A DNA stretch of 52,394 bases from Patescibacteria group bacterium (GTDB lineage: Bacteria > Patescibacteriota > Patescibacteriia > 2-12-FULL-60-25). The notes beneath the pieces were generated by a model that did not search any database, was not told the origin of the DNA, and worked only from the letters and a program-made list of their open reading frames with translations. The stretch lies in the NCBI GenBank assembly GCA_029004215.1, contig JAQULH010000005.1, positions 1 through 52,394 on the forward strand. The letters run 5' to 3'. A program made the translations under genes and the position numbers. Of the stretch, positions 41,188 to 48,341 are shown piece after piece; within the stretch, counting starts at the first letter, position 1; each line of letters starts with the position of its first letter.

Positions 41188-41219
41188 CAACTTTTTACCG
41201 CAAAAAAGTTGGATTTTTT
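41188..41219 (+). terminator. Possible attenuator between peptide ORF and kinase gene
   Basis: CAACTTTTT-ACCGCA-AAAAAGTTG forms a nine-base-pair stem followed by GATTTTTTG. It lies 18 bases after the peptide stop and ends four bases before the kinase ATG. The AU-rich stem would be a weak, leaky terminator, fitting more transcript for the peptide than for the kinase. Confidence 0.5.
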
Positions 41220-41223
41220 GTGT

Positions 41224-42699
41224 ATGACATTCGAACTGTTAGGCTCGGTCTCTAAATTTTTTAGCATACTCAAAAATTCCGTTTTACCAAAATCAAAAGA
41301 ATCCGATTCTGCTCGGAAAGAATTTATTTTAAACATTCTTTTAGTGGCAATATTAGCTGTTATTTTAACAAGCCTCGCGATCCATATAACTTTTTGGAAC
41401 ATGCTGCACTCGATTGATAGTGCAGCATACGATAACAACACCCTTTCATTAGGCGTCCTCTTAGGCCTACTTGCTTTCTTTTCATTATTATATTTTTTAT
41501 CTCGTAAAGGATTTTTCAGTCTCGCATCTTATTTATTACTGGCATCTCTTTTTTTATTCGCGTCGTATATGGGGTATCGATGGGGAACTGAGCTCCCACC
41601 GGTACTATTATTTCTTGTATTAATTATTGTCATGTCCGGTGTACTAATCAGTACACGTTTTGCATTTTTAATGACTACCATGTCGGCTTTGGCTATTTTT
41701 ACAATGGGGTATGCTCAAATAAATAACCTAACCCATCCTAACTTGTATTGGAAGGCAGGAACTATAAGAACCACCGATATTATAATGTTCGTAGTAATAT
41801 TTTTGGTTATTGCCATTGTCTCCTGGCTCTCTAACCGCGAAATAGAGAAGTCGCTGGCCCGAGCGAGAGGCTCAGAAGCGGAGCTTAAAAAGGAACGCGA
41901 CTCCTTGGAAGTAATCGTTGAAGAAAGAACGAAAGAATTGAAGGAAGCCCAGTTTGAGCAAATGGCTCAGCTTTACCGCTTTGCGGAGTTTGGCCGACTT
42001 TCGTCTGGGCTTTTCCATGATCTGATAAACCCATTGAATGCCGTGGCTCTCAATATGGAAAAGGTAAAATGTCAGGATGAACACGGGGTCACTTTAAACG
42101 AAACCAGAATGTATTTGGATAAGGCTCTTAAAGCCACTAAAAAAATGGAGAATTTTGTTTTAGCGGTTCGCAAACAGATGACGAGGCAAGGAGACAATAT
42201 CGTGTTTTCTTTGACCGATGAAGTTAAGCAAGTTATTGATGTGCTTTCGTATAAGGCATTAAAAGCTAACACTGAGCTGAATTTTTATTCATCTGGCAAT
42301 ATAGAAACCTTCGGTGACGCAATTAAATTTAGCCAGGTCGCACTTAACTTAATAGCTAATGCGATTGACGCCAATGGCCCACCTGACCAGAGAACGGTGA
42401 TGACGAGCGATAAAATAATTGAAGAATATAATCGCAAGGTAGATGTATTTTTAACAGAAGAAGATAGCTTGATCAGCTTAATAGTTAGAGATTACGGCAA
42501 AGGTATACCAAAAGAATATCTTGATAAAATTTTTGATCAATTTTTTACCACCAAGGGTAGTAGGGGTCTTGGGATTGGTCTTTGCATGGTCAAAAGAATT
42601 ATAGAAAAGGATTTTCATGGCACGATTCGGGTTGAAAGTGAGGAAAATAAAGGTACAACATTTACAATCAAATTTTTAAAAATCAATAACTATGGATAA
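41224..42699 (+). CDS. Sensor histidine kinase with six membrane helices
   Basis: A 491-residue membrane kinase. Six hydrophobic helices lie at about 35-57, 73-93, 97-117, 125-145, 147-165 and 183-203 with only short outside loops, as in peptide-pheromone sensors. A coiled coil (204-248) leads to the dimerisation helix with His265 (LFHDLINPLNAV), N-box QVALNLIANAIDA (Asn375), VRDYGKGIP, FDQFFTTKG and the GLGIGLCMVKRI lid. The order of motifs is that of an HPK4-like kinase. It should phosphorylate the regulator at 40333. The stop overlaps the next start by eight bases, so it is coupled to the isoprenoid-synthase-like gene. The ATG at 41224 was preferred to a TTG at 41209. Confidence 0.94.
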   Translation: MTFELLGSVSKFFSILKNSVLPKSKESDSARKEFILNILLVAILAVILTSLAIHITFWNMLHSIDSAAYDNNTLSLGVLLGLLAFFSLLYFLSRKGFFSLASYLLLASLFLFASYMGYRWGTELPPVLLFLVLIIVMSGVLISTRFAFLMTTMSALAIFTMGYAQINNLTHPNLYWKAGTIRTTDIIMFVVIFLVIAIVSWLSNREIEKSLARARGSEAELKKERDSLEVIVEERTKELKEAQFEQMAQLYRFAEFGRLSSGLFHDLINPLNAVALNMEKVKCQDEHGVTLNETRMYLDKALKATKKMENFVLAVRKQMTRQGDNIVFSLTDEVKQVIDVLSYKALKANTELNFYSSGNIETFGDAIKFSQVALNLIANAIDANGPPDQRTVMTSDKIIEEYNRKVDVFLTEEDSLISLIVRDYGKGIPKEYLDKIFDQFFTTKGSRGLGIGLCMVKRIIEKDFHGTIRVESEENKGTTFTIKFLKINNYG

Positions 42700-44305
42700 A
42701 TTCATTAATCAGATAATAGATCAACAGCAAAGAGATGGTAGTTTTTTAGACTCCACCGGATCGCCATCCATACTCTATACCTCTTTGGTCCTTTCTTGCC
42801 TTAATCGTTATAAGGATGCGCCTTTGGCCGCAGAGGTTGAGCGGGCGGGAGGTGAGTTAAGAGATATCAAAGAAAAAGCTGCAAATTTTTTATTGTCACA
42901 GAAAAATGAAGATGGAATGCTTGGGGATGACATGGGGGTTAACTATTATGCCTTGGGTACGCTGGCGGAATTTGATAAAGACATCATTGACGGGGCGGAT
43001 CTGGCCAAGATTTTAACTGGATTAATTGCATTGGAGAGCCAGGAAGGAGGCCCGTATTATTCGTCAAGCATAGCCGATAAGATCATTGATCCCGTAACGA
43101 ATGCATGCATAGCGCGTTTTTTATCGTTTTATGAGGTGGAACTGCCCAATTTGGGACAATTTTGCGGCCTGCTTGATACGTCCGGCAAGGCTATCGATGC
43201 GTTTCGCCTCATGTTTACACCGGCGCTTTCTGCGGCAGTGTCTCTTGAGGATCTATTCTTTACCTTGAAATCAAACGAAAGAGAGATGCGCCAAGGAGAT
43301 CAGGACATGAGTTTTAATGCATCAGAACAAAGAGTGATTGATAAGATCATGGAAGCGGCTGAGCGAAGGTTTAGAGGTTTATCCGGTGAGTTTCTAACTT
43401 TAGCCACACAAAAAATACAAAAAACCATCAAAGGCAACCGAGACAAACAGATGTCTCTAATGGCTGCCTACATGAGGCAGGCCCTGGGCAAGAAGGCAAA
43501 TACGATTTCCGACGAAACGGTGGCCCAAATGGGATTGGCTAATATTTTTTTCTGGACGGCTTTTATTATTTACGATGATTTTTGGGATGAGGACGAAGCT
43601 GCCGACCCGCGCATCCTGCCAACTGCCAATTTATATGCCAGGCATTACGTTGACTATTTTGGTTCGTTACTGCCTGAGTCAACGGGTTTTCGGGCTTTCT
43701 TCCATTCGCTCATGGATAAACTGGACGAAGCCAATACTTGGGAGACTATGCATTGCCGTACGGAGGTCAAAGGTTCAAAGTTTATTATTCCGGATTATCT
43801 GCCGGAATACGGCGATTATGAGTTTAAATATCGGCCGGCTTCGGGACACATTTTGGGACCGGTAGCCATGTTGGTTCAGTTGGGCTGCGGTCTTAATTCT
43901 CAGGAAGTCAAAAATCTTATTGCTTATTTCAAAAATTATTTGATAGCCATGCAGATCAATGACGATTCGCATGATTGGGAGGAGGATCTAAGGAGGGGGC
44001 ACATTAGTACGGTTGTAGCTCTTCTTTTGAAAGATCTCAATTGGCCAAAAAAAGAAATCGATCTCGAGACTGATCTAGTCGAGTTAAAAAAAGTTTTTTG
44101 GTTTGAGACAATCACCAAAGCCGCTCACTTGGCTGTAATGCATACTGAAAGATCAAGGCAAGCTTTAGGCGCGTTGACCATCTTGGATGACAAAGCCCCG
44201 TTGGAAAGATTTATAACCATTACCGAAAACGTGGCTAAAAAAGCCCTTAAGGAGCAAAAAGAATCGTTGAATTTCTTACAGGCTTATAGAAAATTGTCGG
44301 TTTAG
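42692..44305 (+). CDS. Isoprenyl diphosphate synthase-like protein with N-terminal prenyltransferase-type repeats (ComQ-like candidate)
   Basis: A 537-residue protein with two parts. Residues 1-190 contain alpha/alpha repeats with QQQRDGSF, QKNEDGML and SQEGGPYYS, as in the squalene cyclase and protein prenyltransferase fold. Residues 210-530 fit the trans-isoprenyl diphosphate synthase fold, with the first Asp-rich motif YDDFWDED (294-301) and the second INDDSHDWEED (422-432), which bind Mg-diphosphate. ComQ of Bacillus has the equivalent DDLEDED and adds a farnesyl or geranyl group to a Trp of ComX. Here the fused repeat domain is extra. It may modify the peptide encoded at 41059, or be a terpene cyclase or prenyl synthase of unknown product. 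It is translationally coupled to the kinase gene. Confidence 0.85.
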   Translation: MDKFINQIIDQQQRDGSFLDSTGSPSILYTSLVLSCLNRYKDAPLAAEVERAGGELRDIKEKAANFLLSQKNEDGMLGDDMGVNYYALGTLAEFDKDIIDGADLAKILTGLIALESQEGGPYYSSSIADKIIDPVTNACIARFLSFYEVELPNLGQFCGLLDTSGKAIDAFRLMFTPALSAAVSLEDLFFTLKSNEREMRQGDQDMSFNASEQRVIDKIMEAAERRFRGLSGEFLTLATQKIQKTIKGNRDKQMSLMAAYMRQALGKKANTISDETVAQMGLANIFFWTAFIIYDDFWDEDEAADPRILPTANLYARHYVDYFGSLLPESTGFRAFFHSLMDKLDEANTWETMHCRTEVKGSKFIIPDYLPEYGDYEFKYRPASGHILGPVAMLVQLGCGLNSQEVKNLIAYFKNYLIAMQINDDSHDWEEDLRRGHISTVVALLLKDLNWPKKEIDLETDLVELKKVFWFETITKAAHLAVMHTERSRQALGALTILDDKAPLERFITITENVAKKALKEQKESLNFLQAYRKLSV

Positions 44306-44324
44306 CTCCGACCTGCATTTTTGA

Positions 44325-44353
44325 ACCCGACCGGTCAGTCTGGGTATTTTTTT
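44325..44353 (+). terminator. Terminator after the isoprenoid-synthase-like gene
   Basis: ACCCGAC-CGGTCA-GTCTGGGT (one bulged T) followed by seven T. It closes the signalling operon. Confidence 0.75.
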
Positions 44354-44460
44354 GTGGAATGATGCTTTAGAAATACTTTATCTTATTATTGATAAGATTA
44401 ATGCGTGCACTTTTCAACATAAAATAAAGCTCTTAGGAAGCGTTATCCGGTAAGTATGCT

Positions 44461-44934
44461 ATGGAACAGATACCTTTAAATGAATATCGCTGCGAGTGCG
44501 GGAAGCTTCTATTCAAGGGAGCGCTTTTGACGTACAAGTTGGAAATTAAATGTAAAAAGTGCGGTAAAATAACTCTATATAAAAATTTTTTCCCACGCCA
44601 AGTCCCGGTTTCTTTTGCGCTCACGGTCAATGAGTTGGGTATGATAACAGAGGCTTGCCACGACGCGGAAGCCTTATTGGAGTATCCGAGGCAGGAACTT
44701 ATTGGTAAGTCGGTAGCTGACATCTGTCCGTCGCTCCGTGACGGAGATTCACGGAAAAACATGCTCAACTCTTTAGCTGCTAATGCGCCGTATAAAATTG
44801 AAAATAATACATTCCTGATCAACGGCGGCGGGAAGATATCGCCCGAGAGCATTTTTATAAGCAGGAGTGAAAACGGCACACCCGTTGGTTATCAAGTGTT
44901 TAATTGGCTAGCTTATACAGGCAAGAATCCATAA
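44461..44934 (+). CDS. Com-like zinc finger fused to a PAS domain
   Basis: A 157-residue protein. The N-terminal 45 residues carry CECGKLLFKG and CKKCGKI with Cys11, Cys13, Cys31 and Cys34, which resembles the zinc finger of phage Mu Com, an RNA-binding translational activator. Residues 50-155 form a PAS-like domain with VNELGMITEACHDAEALLEY and ELIGKSVADICP. The domain pair suggests ligand- or redox-controlled nucleic-acid binding, an inference. It lies in its own unit 155 bases after the signalling genes; a small inverted repeat, CTTATC-TTATTATT-GATAAG, near 44379-44398 may be an operator. Confidence 0.75.
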   Translation: MEQIPLNEYRCECGKLLFKGALLTYKLEIKCKKCGKITLYKNFFPRQVPVSFALTVNELGMITEACHDAEALLEYPRQELIGKSVADICPSLRDGDSRKNMLNSLAANAPYKIENNTFLINGGGKISPESIFISRSENGTPVGYQVFNWLAYTGKNP

Positions 44935-44993
44935 TTCTTTTTTGGCGCAGGCAATTATTGCCAGGCTTTTGTCTTTATTATACTGTTGAGGCC

Positions 44994-45908
44994 ATGCTTA
45001 CATCTCAAATGCTAGTTGACCTCAGAACTTTACTCGAAGGCTGGGGCATTAAGGCTGATGATTGGTATGTGACCGGCGAGGCGGCCATGGTTTTAAGTGA
45101 CTATCCGGTTGATTATCGCGAGGGTCAGATGGATGTCTTGGTTTGCCGCAGCTCATGGCCATGGGATCGCGAAGAAGAACAAGTGTCGCTCTTCCCGGAC
45201 AAAGGCACGGTGGAGGATCAACAACTTCAAGAATTTGTCTCTAAGCATGGTGTCACGCCGGATTTCCATCCTTTACCGCACGTTGGTATCTTGGCTGAAG
45301 ACAGGTTCGAACAGTCCTATTGGCTGCCGGATGAAAACGGTGTTCGTGTCCTCAAGCCTTGGGCCGGCGTTTACCATCGCAAACTCATCATTAATTTTTA
45401 TTTGCACGAACATCCAAAAGGGCTGGAAGTTTTTGACCAGGCTAAATTCATTCGTTGGAAAAAATTTATTGAACAGATTCGCGAGCACGCCATTAGCGTC
45501 AAAGATGAAAAAACAAGCACGATGTGCGATGAAGTAATTCCAATCGTCCAACAAGCGATTAGTTATTTTAACGACAAAAAGTCCTATTCAAAGGAAACGA
45601 AAGGTGCTGTTAAAGGCATAATCGTTTACGAAGGCAAGACAATCGGGCCGGTTCAGCATTGGCAAGAGGGTGTTGACTTCATAGGCAAAGTCGCTGTTCT
45701 AACGCATATGCTCCCGTCCCAAGTTACATTCATAAAAGATGCGGCAGCTATTGTCACAGACCAAGGCGGGCTCTTGAGCCATGCCGCTACAGTGGCGCGC
45801 GAGTATAAGATTCCGACAATCATCGGCACGCAAAACGCGACAAGTCTTTATAAGGATGGGGAGATGGTTGAAGTTGATGCCAAGGCAGGTTGGGTGAGGA
45901 GATTGTAG
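44994..45908 (+). CDS. Nucleotidyltransferase-like domain fused to a phosphohistidine swivel domain
   Basis: A 304-residue protein. The N-terminal region has WYVTGEAAMVLSDYP and DYREGQMDVLV, the pattern of the nucleotidyltransferase fold, but the second Asp set is not complete, so activity is doubtful. The C-terminal 95 residues are a PEP-utilising mobile domain, TDQGGLLSHAATVARE, with His about 261 as the phosphorylated residue. The usual ATP-grasp and PEP-barrel domains are missing, so it would have to receive phosphate from another protein, perhaps PpsA. The -10-like TATACT ends nine bases before the ATG. It converges with the next gene, two bases apart. Confidence 0.8.
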   Translation: MLTSQMLVDLRTLLEGWGIKADDWYVTGEAAMVLSDYPVDYREGQMDVLVCRSSWPWDREEEQVSLFPDKGTVEDQQLQEFVSKHGVTPDFHPLPHVGILAEDRFEQSYWLPDENGVRVLKPWAGVYHRKLIINFYLHEHPKGLEVFDQAKFIRWKKFIEQIREHAISVKDEKTSTMCDEVIPIVQQAISYFNDKKSYSKETKGAVKGIIVYEGKTIGPVQHWQEGVDFIGKVAVLTHMLPSQVTFIKDAAAIVTDQGGLLSHAATVAREYKIPTIIGTQNATSLYKDGEMVEVDAKAGWVRRL

Positions 45909-45910
45909 AT

Positions 45911-47410
45911 TTATAATCCAATTTTTTTGATTGTTGTTTTGTCAGCGTTGAGCGCTAAGAGCTGTCCATCTTTAAACACCCGTGTGGCATTGGCAAAGGA
46001 AACGATGCAAGGGACGCCAAATTCCCTGGCGACTACGGCTGCATGGCAGGTCAAACCTCCTACCTCCGTCACTATAGCTGAAGCGCGTTGCATGGCAGGC
46101 AAATAGTCCACGGTTGTTGCTACTGTGACCAAGATATCGCCTTCCTGCACGCGATCGTTTTCGGCTGGAGTCAATAAGACGCGGGCTGGCCCTGAGGCTT
46201 GCCCGGGACTGGCACATACACCTCGGGCCTCCTTACTCTGTGGCGCTTGATTCAGATTTTTTTCTACGCCTTCAAACAAGTCTTTCGCAGCTTCTCCCGT
46301 AAGGTTGAAGCGTTGTCTCATGTCGGGGTCAAATCCCCATGCCACAATACCTTGTTTGCCTTTAATTGTTTGTTTAGGGTCAATCTCACCGCGTAAGGCC
46401 GATACTATTTCATCCTCAAATAATTGGCGTAACTCATCAACTGACAAAGAGAGCCTTTTAGCCATCTCTTGGTAAAGGGGTATGAGATAAAGGCCTGCAA
46501 AGCTGACGAAATATTCCGCTTCGTTGCGGACATCCAAGGTCAATCCAAAATCCATAAAGACTTGTTGGTCACGCTCTGTGAGCTTGTAGGCCTTTACTAT
46601 TCTGGAGATTTCTTTATGTCTAATGCTTTTATAATCAACCAAATTTTGGTAGTCGCGACTAAGTACAATCTCTTCTTTTTTGGCCAAACGGGCCAGTTGT
46701 TTTTCATACCATGAGGCATCCCAAGGTGTTCCGTAAGTAAAGACCGGCATCCAGCCAAATTGCTTGGTCAACTTTTTAGCCGCGGACGACAGATCTAGTT
46801 TGCCTTGTTTGATTTTGATAGCCGAAGACAGCAAGCCCTTGCGTTCCATGAGGGTTGTTGAGAGCTCCTCTGGTTTGGCTAATGCAAAAAGCGCTTGGTG
46901 ATATTCTGTCGAGCCAGGATTCAGGCCCGCTTTAACTAGCACGTCTTTCATCTTGGGTTCCCAATAATTTTCGCCGATCCATCCAAACTGGTCGAAAGCG
47001 CTTATGTGATGCACCCAATCGCGGTTAGTCTTATAAAGATTGATCAATTCTTCTGTTGAAATTTTTGATAATCGTGAGTCAGTTTTATTTATAGCGACTT
47101 GTTGGCAGGCTTGTCGCCTAATCCCATAGAAAGTCCTCAAGATTTTTTCTAAACCCTGCGGATCATTATGTGTTAAACTGTCTATCTTTGCATACAGTTT
47201 GTTGATAAACGGCGTGGGCACATAATTTTGCATGTAGCCATCATGCAAGGTGCTGATATTTAAGATTCCTTTAGGTAAACCGAATAACTCTTGGAAATAA
47301 TGCGATGTATGTTCGGTCATCCAAGTTTCAACGTCAGCGGGCAGGAGCGCCCAACGTCCCATTTTTTTCAGGGGCATTGTCAGATAGTGTTGGTAGATTT
47401 GTGTTTCCAT
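45911..47410 (-). CDS. Large protein with C-terminal phosphohistidine swivel domain, 499 aa
   Basis: The last 110 residues match the mobile domain of PEP-utilising enzymes: TEVGGLTCHAAVVAREFG, with the phospho-His in the CHAA motif. The first 390 residues are helical, with QFGWIGENYWEPK and QFGWMPVFTYGTPWD; no catalytic family is recognised, but this organisation is found in PEP synthase-like proteins lacking the PEP barrel. It is divergent from a TrmB-type regulator and convergent with the gene at 44994. It may be part of a phosphotransfer route or a substrate-specific phosphotransferase, similar in principle to rifampin phosphotransferase; this is speculation. Confidence 0.82.
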   Translation of the reverse strand: METQIYQHYLTMPLKKMGRWALLPADVETWMTEHTSHYFQELFGLPKGILNISTLHDGYMQNYVPTPFINKLYAKIDSLTHNDPQGLEKILRTFYGIRRQACQQVAINKTDSRLSKISTEELINLYKTNRDWVHHISAFDQFGWIGENYWEPKMKDVLVKAGLNPGSTEYHQALFALAKPEELSTTLMERKGLLSSAIKIKQGKLDLSSAAKKLTKQFGWMPVFTYGTPWDASWYEKQLARLAKKEEIVLSRDYQNLVDYKSIRHKEISRIVKAYKLTERDQQVFMDFGLTLDVRNEAEYFVSFAGLYLIPLYQEMAKRLSLSVDELRQLFEDEIVSALRGEIDPKQTIKGKQGIVAWGFDPDMRQRFNLTGEAAKDLFEGVEKNLNQAPQSKEARGVCASPGQASGPARVLLTPAENDRVQEGDILVTVATTVDYLPAMQRASAIVTEVGGLTCHAAVVAREFGVPCIVSFANATRVFKDGQLLALNADKTTIKKIGL

Positions 47411-47464
47411 ATAATTTAATATACTATTTATAGCGTAAATTTAGCGTTTTTTCAATTTTCTGTT

Positions 47465-47477
47465 GTCCGGAACGGAC
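47465..47477. promoter_or_regulatory. Palindrome, possible TrmB-type operator
   Basis: GTCCG-GAA-CGGAC is a perfect inverted repeat (stem extendable by two weaker pairs) nine bases before the TrmB start codon. A second near-palindrome, GCGTAAATTTAGCG, is at 47433-47446. Either could bind the regulator and control both divergent genes. Confidence 0.4.
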
Positions 47478-47485
47478 GACGCCCT

Positions 47486-48271
47486 ATGCCACAGCCATCC
47501 TTACAGCCTTTAGAATATTTAGGCCTTGATGAGTCATCAGTGAAAGTCTATTTGGCTAATTTAGCGTTAGGCAAAGCTGGAGCCAGCGAGCTCGCCAGAC
47601 GTGCCAAGCTGACCCGTACGTCAGTTTATAGATGCCTGGAGAAACTGGCAGACAAGGGTTTGGTTCACAAAGAAATATTAGAAGGAAAAAATTTTTTCAG
47701 GCCGGTCAGTCCCGATTACATACCCGAACTGATAGACCGACAAGTTTCAGAACTAAGCGCCGTGTTGCCTTGGTTGGAAAAGGTTTTTACAGCTTCAAAA
47801 CAGAAAGCGCCGAGCTTTCGTTTTTACGGCGAAGCGAGCGGCATTCGAACCGTGCTCGAGGAAGTCTTACGGTGCAAGTCCAAAAGTTATGATATTTTTG
47901 GTTCAGTCCATGATGATGAGTTCATCTACAGTGTAACAGAAAAATATCTGGCCGACTGGATGCGGCGTCGCATTAAAGCCGGTGTTTACCATCGGAGCTT
48001 ACGGCCGCAGATCGCCAAACGGATACAGGCAAAGTTCAGCAATCCGTATTTTGCTGAATCAGGCAAAAGGATGTTAAGAGAAATACGATACGCACCACCG
48101 TCAATCAAGATCCCGGTGCTCATATATCTGTTCGATGACAAAGTCGCCTTCGTTAACGGCAAGCTCGGCCGGCAATTTGCGGCAATACTTGAATCAAAAG
48201 AGATGTTTGAATCGTTAGAAAGTCTTTTTCAATATCTTTGGGAAATTTCAGAACTGGATAATGGTAAGTAG
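47486..48271 (+). CDS. TrmB-family transcriptional regulator
   Basis: A 261-residue protein with an N-terminal winged helix (about 8-75; LGLDESSVKVYLANL, ASELARRAKLTRTSVYRCLEKL, KGLVHKE) and a C-terminal domain like that of TrmB regulators (about 105-250; YDIFGSVHDDEF, IPVLIYLFDDKVAFVN). The family controls sugar or energy metabolism, mostly in archaea and some CPR. It is divergent from the 499-residue swivel protein gene. A CCCCTTA-CT-TAAGGGG hairpin (48272-48287) directly follows the stop codon. Confidence 0.88.
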   Translation: MPQPSLQPLEYLGLDESSVKVYLANLALGKAGASELARRAKLTRTSVYRCLEKLADKGLVHKEILEGKNFFRPVSPDYIPELIDRQVSELSAVLPWLEKVFTASKQKAPSFRFYGEASGIRTVLEEVLRCKSKSYDIFGSVHDDEFIYSVTEKYLADWMRRRIKAGVYHRSLRPQIAKRIQAKFSNPYFAESGKRMLREIRYAPPSIKIPVLIYLFDDKVAFVNGKLGRQFAAILESKEMFESLESLFQYLWEISELDNGK

Positions 48272-48287
48272 CCCCTTACTTAAGGGG
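48272..48287 (+). repeat. Short perfect hairpin after the TrmB gene
   Basis: CCCCTTA-CT-TAAGGGG starts one base after the stop codon. It resembles the centre of dispersed palindromes but has no T run. Confidence 0.5.
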
Positions 48288-48341
48288 GTGGCGGAGCAAG
48301 TTTGATTCCTGCCTGCTTTTAATATAAAGTTTCTCCCATAT

